The notes: generated from the letters alone by a model not told the origin. A DNA stretch of 15,609 nt from Chlamydomonas sphaeroides (GCA_001662425.1 BDDC01001265.1:2222-17830), one strand, 5' to 3'. Positions 1-9,543 are shown, numbered from the stretch's first letter. Numbers and translations are program-made.

Positions 1-449
1 GCGGGCACGTCCGCTGCCTCCCTTCCCCCTCCCCCCGGTAGCTGCCACACGGGCGATGACTGCGGCGAGCAGTAGCCCGCTCCTATGAGTAAGCTTCCAC
101 CCGTGGGTAAAGCTTGAGCCACCCGTAGCCACAGGAGCTCCAGACCACACGGGTTGCCAGTCCGCGCAACCACAGACACACACCCTGCAAAGCACTCACG
201 AACGAACACGGACACACCCCCACTGCGGCGCGAGGCCGGCCCACGGTCAGCCCGCGGCGCCGCGAAATGCACGTAGCCAGCAAGCGTCAGCGCCTGTTGC
301 GCGCGTTGTGGTTGAGGTGCAGCCTTAGTTTTCGTAAACACAATAACGTCATGCATTAGTAGGCCCCTGACCGCCTGCAGCTCATCCCAACGCCCCCGAC
401 TAAAAATATGCGCATTCCACAGGAGGAAGCGCAGGCCTCTGTTGCCCCC
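1..449 (-). pseudogene. LINE ORF2 N-terminus: APE-type endonuclease domain (partial, probably inactive)
   Basis: The frame is open for about 149 codons from just after a TAG at 452-450 to the window edge. Motifs of the exonuclease-endonuclease-phosphatase fold used by LINE ORF2 appear in order: LLWNAH (425-408; the Asn normally binds metal), HDVIVFTKTKA (about 353-320), GGVSVFVRE (about 219-193), LWLRV (about 137-123) and GAGYCSPQSSPVW (about 84-46). In the family the third core motif is normally T-E-T, with Glu as metal ligand; here codon 332-330 is AAA (Lys). No in-frame ATG precedes the WNA motif; the first, at about 356, lies inside the domain. Both points suggest a degenerate copy, though sequencing error or an unusual start cannot be excluded. 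In an active element this domain nicks target DNA to prime reverse transcription. Confidence 0.72.
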
Positions 450-459
450 CTAGGCTTTC

Positions 460-1158
460 CTAGGCCTCAGTGTGGCCCCGCTCCTCCCGCATGCGGGCAC
501 CCTCGGCCTCCACATCAACCTGCACCCAGGACCCCTCCCCGGCCACCTTGCGCGCCATGAGCCGCATCCCGCTCCACGACGGGTCGCGCCCAGCTGCCTG
601 GAGGCTACGGAACAGGCCCCGGTGGGATTCGCGGTAGGCCAGCCCAGCCTTGCTGGGCTCGGCCGTGACGCGCACTGGCGGGCAGTAGCCTGCAGCTGAC
701 GGCTCGCCAAAGCCAAGCTGCGTGCGGAACTGGAGCAACATGTGCCGCGTATAAGCTGGCGCCGCTACATGCATGCGCTGAGTAGTGCGACCTGCGCCGC
801 GCCGGCGGCGTCCTGAGTCCGGGTGATCGTCCAGCGTGACGCGCAGGATGCGCGTGTGCTTGCCAGTGAGCACAAGGAGACGGTCGGTCAGCATCCGCTC
901 GAGCTGCTCCTCGCTAACCTCCAAAGGGACGTTGTCAACGAACAACGTGCCGGGGGTGACGAGGCTCGGCCCACCCTTGGTGTCAGCAGCTGGGCCCTGC
1001 TGGACCGGGGGCTGGATATGCGGCGCGGTGCTGAGGCGGGCCGGCAGCGACGCGCCATTCCGGCACGGCGCGTGCTGGGCCGCCGCCGACGGGCAATCTC
1101 GGACAACAACTGTGCAACACACGAGAGGCTGGGAGCGCGGTTGTGGGTGCCATACGCC
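460..1158 (-). pseudogene. LINE ORF1-like frame with RRM-like motif
   Basis: The frame is open from a TGA at 1161-1159 to the TAG at 462-460. Codon 1122-1120 is GTG, not ATG, and the first in-frame ATG is at 894-892, inside the conserved-looking region. The start is therefore lost, lies in a missing upstream part, or is upstream across a splice. The stretch TLFVDNVPLEVSEEQLERML (about 953-892) reads like beta-1 (RNP2) and helix 1 of an RRM, and a later HMLLQF (about 744-727) may be a beta strand. RRM-type ORF1 proteins bind the retrotransposon RNA in several LINE clades. The role rests on this motif plus the endonuclease frame that starts 8 nt after its stop codon, in a different frame. Alternatively it is an unrelated hypothetical protein. 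Confidence 0.5.
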
Positions 1159-2046
1159 TCATAAGGCAGGCGCCAAGCGGTGCCTGTGTCGGGGTTGTGA
1201 AGCGATGTGGAGAATGAAGTTGACAGGCCCGGGCTGCGGCGGCGTTGGACCCGAGCAAACCCCGGTCCGGTCCGTCGGTAGCATTTGCGGGCCAACGAGG
1301 CACGAATGAGTTGCTAAGTAGCTGGCTGGCGCCCATGTATGTGGTCGCGGGGCCCTGTATGTCAGAGAGCGTCATGTTGCGCCCAGAGGCGACCGACCCC
1401 TAGTTGCGCCGTTGCTTGATTGTACATGTATGTTGTTACAGTTGGCCAGACTGGGTTGTCGGCTCAGATGTTGTAAATCTGCCTGAATACCTACCGAAAT
1501 ATGCAGCCCAAGCGGCACAACGCCCCAACAGCGCTCCGCATCGCAGGGCCCCCGTTGCGCCATGGGCCGCGCCTGCCCCCGCGCCTGCCACGTGCGGCCC
1601 TGACCCCACGTGTCGCAGGCCCTCCCCTCGCAGGCAGCCCGCTGCAGCCGCCCATCGCCCCGCGCGCAGCGCCCAGCCCAGCAGCGCCACGGTCCCAGCC
1701 CATGAGCAGCTGTGGGCCCACACCTCCGCTGACCCAGGGCCGCGTCGCAACCCAAGCGCGAGAGACAGCCACGCGCGGCAGCTGTAAGCTCATTGTATGG
1801 CCCGATTGCACAGCAGCTCACGCGCAGCCGCCACCGCCGCCGCTCGTGCTTGTGCTGTCCGCACCGGCCGCGCCGCTCAGCAGCATCCAAGCTTTGCTCC
1901 GGCGCGGCCTCTCAATCGGCTGCAAACTGGGGGTAGACCTGCAGTGCGCGGGCGTGCGGTTGCGCAGGGTGAGTGCGCGAGCTGTGCCGCTGGCCGAGTA
2001 CGGCAGCGTCTCGAGCCGCGCCCCCGGGATGCCACCCACACACACC
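1159..2046. other. Intergenic: 3' UTR of the minus-strand gene and right flank of the retroelement
   Basis: I see no supportable gene here. The long proline-, alanine- and arginine-rich frames on both strands are what GC-rich sequence gives by chance, and none shows a recognisable motif. From about 2046 down to about 1420 it is probably the 3' UTR of the gene ending at 2047, with a TGTAA poly(A) signal at 1440-1436. The rest (1159-1420) may hold 5' retroelement sequence. An alternative 3' exon of the upstream gene, running to a stop at 1820-1818, cannot be ruled out. Confidence 0.5.
1436..1440 (-). terminator. TGTAA polyadenylation signal (minus strand)
   Basis: TTACA on the plus strand is TGTAA on the minus strand, the usual poly(A) signal of Chlamydomonas relatives. 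It is the first one downstream of the stop at 2049-2047, about 610 nt away. It supports a transcript on the minus strand ending just beyond it. Confidence 0.5.
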
Positions 2047-4507
2047 TCAGGCACGTGGCACTCTTCCCTGCTCCCAGCCCCATGGCCTACCATGCCCCAC
2101 CACGCCGCAGCCCCAACCCGCCCCAGCCCCACGGGCCCCCCGCCCCCACCTGCTCCAGGGTGGTGAACACGATGCGCGCCCGCTCCGCCACCAGGTCGGG
2201 GGCCAGCACCCGGCCCTTGGGGGGAGGAGGTGTGAGGGGAGGGTCGTCGGGGGAGCGGCAGCGGGGGTACGCCAGCGAGCTTGCTGGGTGCGCGGGCAGG
2301 CGGCAGCACGAGGGCGGCCGCTGTGGACGCTGGCCAGCGGGCGCGGTGCGGCATGGCTGGGCCGCAGTTGGCCGTTCCCACCGAGCCCCCCGCGGCAGGC
2401 CAGGTCAGGCCAGGCCACTCCGAGCCTACTGACTTCCTGCTGTTTGTGCCCCCCCGCCCCATTGCCCACAACATGCCTCAGCCTTCGCCCAACGCCCTCC
2501 ACCTTTGCTGCTCCGCAGTTCCCCCGGAGGCCCCACACCCGCACCCTGGCTCTCGCCCGCTCCTCCCTCAATACCTGCCCCCTAACCCCTTCCCCCTTTC
2601 ACCTCCATCCCGCCCCTCCCCCTGGCCCCACCTGTACCACCTGCAGCTCCATCTGCAGCGGATCCAGCGGCACCCAGGCCATGCGCCGCTCAAAGTAGCC
2701 GCTCACGATCATGGACACGAAGCCGCGCCACTGCACGGGGAGGGGGTGGGCAGGGCAAAAAGGTGCGGAACGGGGGAGGCCGGCCGGGGTGGCGGGGAGG
2801 GCAGCCCTGGGTGCGCGGGTTCCGTCGCTTGTTCAGGTCAGGTCACGGTCAGGTGTGGCCCGGCAGCGCTGGCACGGGGCGGCGCCAGCAGCAGCAGCAA
2901 CAGCGGGCGCCTCCGCCTCCTGGGCCCGGGCCTCGGGGGCACGCGTGTGTGCTCCAGTGTTAGGTAGAACAGAACCCCACACGTGGGGGGGGGGCTGTGG
3001 CACGCGACAGCCGTCAGCGACAGCCGTCAGCGACAGCCGTCAGCGACAGCTGCGCAGGGCGCCGAAGTTTGGTGTGGAGTGGCCAAGGGGCCGTCGCCCC
3101 GCTCGCGTTCCGCTGCCGGCCGCTCTCACGTGCGCAAGGGTGTTGTCCGACACGGCCGAGGCTGCGACGCGGGTTGTGGGTCCAGGGGCGGGGGCATGGG
3201 GTTGCAGCCGTTGAGGTGCGCGAGCCACGGGCGCGCCTTGCCCCGGGCAGCTCCCGCTCCAGGGGGACAGCGCTCCGCAGCGTGCCTCCTGCATGCGCGC
3301 TGTGCTCCTGCCCCCTGCCTCCGGTGCCCTGCCCCCGGTGCCCGGCCTGCCCCCACAGGCCCCTGCCGCACAGCCGCCCCCCAATGCCTTTCCCGCCCTC
3401 CTCCCAGCCTGCTCGCCCCGCCCCCGCCCCACCTGTGGCCCAGCGCTTGACGCTCCTGGGCGCCAGCATGAGCGTGACCCACACCAGGCACACCAGGGCC
3501 AGGCACTCGGCCTCGTCAAAGCCCTGGGGTGGGGTTGGACAAGTGAAGCCTGGGGCTGCAGGGCGCCAGCACAAGAACCTACGGTTTGTGGGGACGCGGC
3601 CAAGTGGGGTGCCTCCGTGTCCGCCCACGCCCTCGCCGCCCCCTGCCCCCCCCCCACCCGCCGCACCCGCAGCACCCGCAGCTCCTCCTGATGCCGCCCC
3701 AGCACCTCCCGCACGTCCTGCGCCATGGAGCGCAACGGCCGGGCGAGAGGGCAAGGGCGAGTGGCGTGCCGTTGTCCGCGTGTGCAGCACGGCGAGCTGG
3801 CCGGGCCCCGCATCCCAGCCGGCAGGGCAGCACGGGTATCGTGGTACAGGCAGCACGGGCACGGCGACCGAAGGGAACGCGGCCAGCCCGCTGCCGCGCC
3901 GTCGCCTGTGGCGCGGCCGCCAAACGCTGGCGCCTGGTACACTTGCACACCCGGCCCCACGCCCGACCCTCACCCCGCGCGCCCCCCCCCCCGGCGCGCC
4001 TGCTCGTTGTGGCCGCACTCGTAGGCCAGCACCGCGCTGGCGGTGAAGTCCTTGACGGCAACCGAGTAGGTGCGGTTGGCCAGGGCCGGCTCCTGCGGCC
4101 GGGCAGAGGCGCCGCCGCGGCATGAGCGCCTGAGGCAATGCCACAGCGTCTGTGCCCCAACCCGTGCGTCGTATGCGCGCGTCGCCGTTCCAGACTCCTT
4201 CACTCGAGACCGCCTTCGTGCATGGCCGGTCCCAGCAGGTGCAAGGTGGCCGACGTTGGCCCCCCGGCCGTGGCACGACCCGCCTCACCTGCACCTGCGC
4301 ATATGCGCGCGCCAGGCCCAGCACCACCTCCGAGGGGCTCGTCTCGGCATCCGGGCGCGCTAAGGCCCGGCACATGCCCGCCGTAGGGGATCCCGCCAAG
4401 GCAGTTCTAGGGTTTCGGCACTGAGTGGAGCCCACCATGTATTTGCAGCGTGGTGTTGAAACTCTAAAGGGTACCAGCGAGCAAGCGACCGCTGACATGG
4501 CTCCCAT
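2047..4507 (-). CDS. Conserved-looking, probably plastid-targeted protein of unknown function (8 exons, about 231 aa)
   Basis: Exons as read: 4507-4289, 4092-4000, 3717-3658, 3523-3433, 3288-3242, 2730-2632, 2215-2150, 2067-2047. The ATG at 4507 is the first in a frame opened by an upstream TAA; a more upstream GTG is not a plausible eukaryotic start. Residues 1-50 are rich in Ser, Thr, Arg and Cys with few acids, like an algal chloroplast transit peptide. Then follow TYSVAVKDFTASAVLAYECG (exon 2), a charged helix DVREVLGRHQEELRVLR, a hydrophobic stretch CLALVCLVWVTLMLAP that may be membrane-buried, and WRGFVSMIVSGYFERRMAW with RARIVFTTLEQ near the C-terminus. From memory only, the WRGF...MAW...VFTTLE spacing recalls an uncharacterised plant plastid family (some members labelled seed maturation-like); I could not verify this. 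Weak points: the exon 2 donor (no phase-compatible GT), exon 5 (needs a GC donor), and the last exon (other acceptors would extend the protein to 1818). Exons 1, 3, 4, 6 and 7 are well supported. Confidence 0.62.
3005..3050. repeat. 13-bp tandem repeat in an intron
   Basis: Three exact copies of CGACAGCCGTCAG lie at 3005-3043, followed by a partial fourth to about 3050. They fall within the intron between 3242 and 2730 of the minus-strand gene of unknown function. A run of ten G lies just upstream at about 2985-2994. Confidence 0.9.
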
Positions 4508-4739
4508 GCCGAAGCTCGCCGATAGCGCGAAGTGCTCCAGTCGCGCCACGAAGCCGGTACCTTAAAGACTTAGACAACTGTTACTATGGGGTTAAGAACA
4601 AAGGCTATGAGCCTATGACTTTTACTACTGTGCCGATGAACTGTTGCATTCCGCAGTCACAACGTTGGGCGGCACCTGTTCAGTGAGCATAGACGATCGA
4701 TTATAAGACCCCCATAACACGACTGCAGGCCTTGCGGCA
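4508..4739. promoter_or_regulatory. Divergent intergenic region between the unknown gene and the p24 gene
   Basis: Only 232 bp separate the start codons of two genes pointing away from each other, so this must hold both 5' UTRs and both promoters, or one bidirectional promoter. It is clearly more AT-rich than the flanking exons, as expected of a promoter. A TTATAAGA sequence at 4701-4708 resembles a TATA box, but it lies only about 35 nt before the p24 ATG, which would leave almost no 5' UTR, so I do not rely on it. Confidence 0.55.
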
Positions 4740-6672
4740 ATGGCGACCGCTTCGGTGTGGGCGCTCCTAGCGCTCTTGCCAGCGCTCGCGCATCTTTCAG
4801 CAGCCGTGAAGGTTACTATACCTCCTGGACGCACAGAGTGTCTGGGCGAGACGGTCGATGAGGAGCACTTCTCGGTGAGCTAGCCGTCTATACCCGGGCT
4901 ACTGCTCATAGCAGTGTCTTACTCTGGGTCATAGCTTTCGATTCAGTGGCCTCGGCTTTGCAAGCCAGCAGTTTGACATGATCGGGGCACACGTCGACGT
5001 TGCCTGTCGCTGCACTGTTCCGAGCTTCGCAGATCCCTGGAGGGCCACGCGTAGACGGGCGCATCCTGGTCAGCGGCAACAGCCAGTACTATGTGCCCTT
5101 CGTTACCGTGCGGGTGCGTGGGGCCCCTGGGTCTGGTGAGGTGTGGGGCAGCTCGAGGCTCGAGGGTGCGCCTTCGTGCGGCGCCTCGTCCATGCGAGCC
5201 CGCTGCACGCGTCGCAGCCTTGCGCACATCTCTTCCGCTCAAGGCGCTCGCGCCTCCTCGCTGTGCAGGTGCTCAGCCCGCAGGGCGACCAGCTGTGGCA
5301 GCAGCAGCACGTGTACTCGGAGACCCACTTCAACGTGGGCGCTCGCGGGCCGGGCTCCTACAAAGTCTGGTGAGCAGCACCCTAGCCGCCTCCGCATGCC
5401 CTGGCGTGCCCCCCCCCCATCCAATGCCTGCTGCATCAAGCCTGCCTCGCCCCGCGCCCCGATGGCCCTTGACCGGTCCCTTCCCGTCCGCGGCTCCCAG
5501 CGGGTGCCACATGATGGGAGCCCATCCCTGCTCTCCACCCTGGCCCCCCTCCTCCCCCCCTGGCCCTCCCTCCACCCCCCGTTCAGCTTCTACAACCCCT
5601 GGGAGTCGCGCACCGACGCGATCGTTGACCTGGTGTACTTCACGCTGGCGCACCTGCGGAGGGGCTCGGCCGGCATCAACATCCCCAAGGGGACCCAGGA
5701 GGACAGGTGCGCGGCAGCGGCGTCCGCTGTGCTGGAGGTCATTGCGTACCGCAACTGCAATTGCAGCGAACGAGGCGGACGGCGCGGCTTTTGATGCCCT
5801 CGCCAGGTCCCGCGGCCGAGTATCGCGTGCTTTCGCTGTCCAGTACCACCCCTTCCCGCTTTCCTAGCCCTTCCGTCCCTGGCTCCTCTCCTCTTACCCA
5901 GCCGCCTCCCTCCCTCCTCCCTCCCACACACCCACACGCGCACCCCCACTCTTTCGTCCAGGAATAAGGAGGTGGCCAGTCAGGACCACATGGAGGAGGT
6001 GAAGCGCACCATCCTGGGCATGAGCGAGTTCATGCAGGTCATCTCGGGCTCGCAGAAGTTCCTGGCGCGCAAGCTGGAGCGCCACCAGGAGACCATGGTG
6101 GGGGTGGCCGGGCAGCCAGAAAGGGGGTGTGGGGGTCGACCCGGGCAGTAGGGAAGAGCGAGGATGGCGGGGGAGGGCGGGAGAGGCCGGGGGAAACTCG
6201 TACGGAAGGCTTCCGGCGGGGCAGGGCACAGAGAACTGTACACCGCGGACACCATGGCTGGGCTGCAGGCAGATGAGGGCTTGCTGCGTTGCGCTGGGAG
6301 GCGGAGGCGCGGGCTCAGTGCGCGCTGTGCCGGTGCGTGTGCCCTGCCCCGGCGCAGGAGAGCAACAAGCAGCGGACGCTGTTCTACACGGGCATCGAGG
6401 TGCGCCGGGCTGGGGGCCTGGGAGCAGTGCCTGCCATGCATGTGGGCTCGGCGTGGCGCTGCATCGCCACGGCCGGGCCTGTCCCTGTACCTGGGGGCCG
6501 GCGTCCCAGTGCCGGTGCGCCATGTGCCGCCCCATGACCCGTGTCGGCCCCCTCGCCCGTGTCGGCCCTTGCCCCGCAGGTGGCCATGCTGCTGCTGGTG
6601 GGGCTGGTGCAGGTGGCGGCGGTGATGGGCTTCTTCAAGAACGGCAAGCTGTTCGGCAAGGTCACGGTCTGA
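4740..6672 (+). CDS. p24/TMED family cargo receptor (GOLD-domain membrane protein), complete
   Basis: Seven exons: 4740-4874, 5033-5113, 5269-5369, 5587-5706, 5962-6097, 6358-6399, 6580-6672. All junctions are GT-AG and phases agree, giving 235 aa, a normal p24 length. p24 proteins cycle between ER and Golgi in COPI/COPII vesicles and help select cargo such as GPI-anchored proteins. Residues 1-22 are a signal peptide (WALLALLPALAHLSAA). The lumenal GOLD domain follows (about 24-125), with the family's disulfide cysteines at C34 (TEC) and C106 (YKVCFYNPW). Residues about 146-200 are the charged coiled-coil region, and 206-224 a single transmembrane segment. The short cytosolic tail KNGKLFGKVTV directly follows Phe-Phe (223-224), the COPII/COPI-binding aromatic pair. 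The tail has no dilysine pair near the end but finishes in Thr-Val, like tails with hydrophobic ER-exit residues. The subfamily (alpha, beta, gamma or delta) was not assigned. Confidence 0.95.
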
Positions 6673-6844
6673 GTAGCAGCGGGAGGGCCGCGCCGTTGCG
6701 CATGCTGCTCGTGGCTTGCGTCTAGAGGAGGATCCGCGCCACGGACATGCATGGTGGTGGTGGGCGTGCGAGTGCGGCCGACGACTCGGCCATTGATGTC
6801 TCGTTGGGCGCGCAAGCGTGATCCTCGCGTGTGTGTGACGGCCC

Positions 6845-6849
6845 TTACA
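6845..6849 (-). terminator. TGTAA polyadenylation signal for the SEC14-like gene (minus strand)
   Basis: TTACA on the plus strand gives TGTAA on the minus strand, 488 nt beyond the SEC14-like stop codon. It is the only such motif on that strand between the two convergent stop codons, so it is the best candidate for that gene. It lies 2 nt from a TGTAA on the opposite strand. Confidence 0.5.
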
Positions 6850-6851
6850 TG

Positions 6852-6856
6852 TGTAA
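6852..6856 (+). terminator. TGTAA polyadenylation signal for the p24 gene
   Basis: This is the first plus-strand TGTAA after the p24 stop codon, about 180 nt downstream, a normal 3' UTR length for volvocalean algae. Confidence 0.65.
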
Positions 6857-7336
6857 CGATGCCAAGGTCACTGCAAGAGGCCGCCGACTCCCACCCCTCC
6901 GGCGGCCGGCCCACAGCCCAAACCCTGGCGGTCCTTGCCCAAACGCCCAGTGCCGATTGCTCTAGTTCGCAGTGCACGTCAGCGTTCAGTGCCTCCGGCC
7001 CCATCAGCCTATTATACGCGCCTCCAGCGCTCTTTCTCCAGTATCAAATCAGTGTCTCAAGTACCCATCATACGTCTTCTTCGTGCGCCAGATGGGCGCA
7101 AATCGTAACATACCCTGCCACCCGTCAGCATGCTCCCACTGCGCAACGCCCCGCAAGCTAGCTGCTACCGTAGCACGAGATTATTGCCGCCCCGCGGCGC
7201 GCACGCTGCACACCGCCAGGCCCCTGACTCCGCTACCAAAACCAGCACGGCGTGCAGCCATGCATGCAGATGAGCCAGTGCCCCTCACCCCTGCGTGGCC
7301 CCAGCGCCACCCTGCAACGCCCAGCCTCAGCTGCGC

Positions 7337-9543
7337 TCACGCCTGCACCGGCTCCGCCGTGCTCAGCGCCGCCAGCGCAGCGCTCGCAGCAGCCACCGCG
7401 CCCGCCTCGCCCTCGCCCAGCCGGCTCTCCTCGGAGCAACGCGTCGCCGCCAACCCCGCGCCGCCCTTGCCACCCGCCGCGGCCGCCGCCCCGCTGCCCA
7501 CCATGACCGAAGCGTGCGCGTCGATGCCCGCCTCCGCTGCGGCGCCGCCCTCCGAGCCCGATGCCCCGCAGCGCTCCTCACCGGCGCCCGCCGGCTGCTG
7601 CTGCTGCTGCGCCTCGTCCCAGGGCCCGATGGAGCGGTAGTCGGGCGCCAGCTGTGAGGAGCCGCCCAGGAACTCGGGCAGCCGCTCCAGCGGCACCAGC
7701 GCGCCCAGCTGCGCCTGGTAGTCGGCGCCCAGCACGATGATCTTCTGGCGGGTGCGCTCCTGCGTGCGGCCAGGGTGGGCACATCAGGGGCCGGGGCAGG
7801 CGAGGCGTCGGGCATCGGGTGGGGGGGCGGGACGGTGCAAAATTGATGCTGTGGGGGGGAGGGCGGGCGGCTCACCTGCAGCAGCGGCTGCACCACGGCC
7901 CATATGCCGCGGAAGATGAGGGGCGTGTTGATGATGAACATGGTGCCCAGGTGCTCAGGGTAGTAGTCCTGGCGGGAGCAAGGGAGGGTGAGCAGGGGAG
8001 CACGTGTCAGGGGCACAGGCTGGGGCGAGGGCGGGGTGGGGTGACGGCCCGAGAGCGCGGGCGTGGCCGTGCCGGGCCGCGGGCGCACCTGGTCAATCTT
8101 GCTAAAGGTGATGAGCAGCTCGCGGGTGGCCGAGTTGAAGTTCTTGAGCGACAGCCCCGCCAGGTCGATGATGACTGCAGGAGGCGAGGGGTGGCGGCAG
8201 GAGAGGGGCCGTGAGCAGGTGTGCGGGCGCCGGCCGCAGGAGCAGCCCCCGATCGCAGCGCCGGCGCGGTGGCGATGCTGCGCTAATACCCCGCCCAGCC
8301 AGGATCACCGCGGCAGGGTCTTGCGGCCAGCGCCGTGGACACCCCGCCCCCGGCCCGCCACCCGGCGCACCCGTGGTGGTGCAGATGTGTTTCCCGGCGG
8401 CGCGGCTGCAGGCGGGCAGGTAGCGGAGCAAGTAGCGCTCCCAGGTCCAGATATGGTAGCGTATGAGCCGCTCCGCGCTGATGGTGGCGAACAACTCCGC
8501 CGCGTCGGTGCGGCCCAGCAGCTCAATGTACACCGGCCGCCCGAACTTGTCTGCGGGCGCGGGTGCGCAGGTGTGGGTGGGTGTAGGTGCTTGGGTGTAA
8601 GCGTGGCACAAGCGAGCGGTGGTGCTAACTGCACCAGAGGCACTGCCCTTGCTGCCGGGCATCTGCGGCACACGGTTCGCCCCGGCTCTAGCCGCACGCA
8701 ATGCGCCCGAGGTGGGCAGGCCTGGCAGCCGGCGCGGCCCTCCTGCTGCCCCCTCCCCTCCTGCGCCCCCACCTGTGTGGTGCGTGAAGTGCGGGTACAC
8801 CTGCAGCAGGCGCTCCATCTCGGGGAACTGGCTGCCGGTGGGGTCCTCGCCGTACAGCGCGTCCACGCCGTTGTCGGCCCGCCACTGCCTCATGTCGCGG
8901 TACATGGCCAGAGCCTGGGCGTGCGGGGGACAGCATGACGGGAGGGCGCACGGAGAGCCAAGGTCACGTGGCAGGGCGAAGGGGGGGGCCAGCAGGCTGC
9001 AGGCAGGCAGGCGCAAGGCGGACCCATGCCCCTGCCCCTGGGCCCTTATCGCTGCCCCCAGGCAACCCGCTGCGCGATCCGGGGCCGCACCTTGGTCACG
9101 TCCCAGTCACGCGCCTGCAGGAACCGCAGCAGGGTCTGGTCATCGCTCATGCCCGCCACCAGGCCCGCCGCGTCCTGCTCCAGCTGCTGTCGCAGCGCAG
9201 CCAGCGCCGTGCGCTGCGGCTCACTGCAGCGCGGGCAGGGGCGCGGAGGTGGATCAATCAGCGACTTGAATGAAGAGGCAGCGGTGCAGGCCGGAGGTCC
9301 AGGGGTCGAGAGGTCCAGAGGGGCGCCAGTGGTGGCCAGCGGACCGGCGGCGGCGGCCGGAGCTGTGCGGGCGGCGATGCTGTGGCTTCAAGGACCCGGA
9401 CGTGACAATTTTCACGGAGCACTTCATCGCTGGTGAGCGCACCTCGGGTCCAGGTACCAGTACACATCCGCCTCCTTGATGCTCTCCGCCGCAGATGGCG
9501 GAGCCGGCTGCGCCGGTGCGCTGCCCCATAGTGAGGCGAACAT
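7337..9543 (-). CDS. Sec14-like CRAL-TRIO phosphatidylinositol/phosphatidylcholine transfer protein, complete
   Basis: Seven exons: 9543-9443, 9223-9091, 8914-8773, 8550-8371, 8174-8089, 7968-7876, 7759-7337. All are GT-AG with agreeing phases, giving 385 aa. The start at 9543 was chosen because its exon (ending IKEADVYWYLDP) joins in phase to the next. Sec14 proteins exchange phosphatidylinositol and phosphatidylcholine between membranes and support phosphoinositide synthesis and Golgi/endosome traffic. The CRAL-TRIO N-terminal helices are at about 58-110 (DQTLLRFLQARDWDV, then MYRDMRQWR). The lipid-binding domain is at about 126-280: KFGRPVYIELLGRTD, RYHIWTWERYLL, ACSRAAGKHI, VIIDLAGLSLKNF, YYPEHLGTMFIIN and LPEFLGG, all in family order. 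The last 100 or so residues are low-complexity (Gln run, then Ala/Gly/Glu-rich) and probably disordered. No nodulin or GOLD domain follows, so this is a stand-alone Sec14-type protein rather than a patellin or a Sec14-nodulin fusion. Confidence 0.95.

Larger units (their letters stand above)
1..1158 (-). mobile_element. Non-LTR (LINE-type) retrotransposon fragment
   Basis: Two consecutive minus-strand frames have the order of a LINE: an ORF1-like frame with an RRM-like motif (1158-460), then an endonuclease frame (449-1) that leaves the window at its left edge. Reverse transcriptase, if present, would lie beyond position 1. Codon choice is more mixed here (many A/T third positions, e.g. in 360-320) than in the neighbouring host genes, whose third positions are nearly all G or C. 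That fits a mobile element. The right (5') boundary is not defined: I saw no target-site duplication, and 1158 is only where the ORF1 frame opens. The element lies downstream of the 3' end of the gene ending at 2047 and has the same orientation. Assignment as a LINE rests on the endonuclease motifs; the clade cannot be named from this much sequence. Confidence 0.72.

Noticed and set aside
823..1309. Plus-strand frames opposite the ORF1-like frame
   Set aside because: No recognisable content; the opposite strand carries the RRM-like motif and is followed by the endonuclease frame.
1818..2064. Alternative last exon of the unknown gene running to a stop at 1820-1818
   Set aside because: It needs a weak GAG acceptor. 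The standard CAG acceptor at 2070-2068 gives a stop at 2049-2047. Not fully excluded.
1501..3214. Long plus-strand proline/arginine-rich frames
   Set aside because: No motifs, and they lie opposite minus-strand exons and introns; a result of GC-rich composition.
3014..4549. A 511-residue minus-strand open frame as a single-exon gene
   Set aside because: It begins at GTG, and protein-like sequence switches frame and breaks at GT-AG sites. The real coding parts are separate exons of the unknown gene.
4701..4708. TATA box for the p24 gene
   Set aside because: It lies only about 35 nt before the start codon, which would leave a 5' UTR of a few bases; kept only as a remark.
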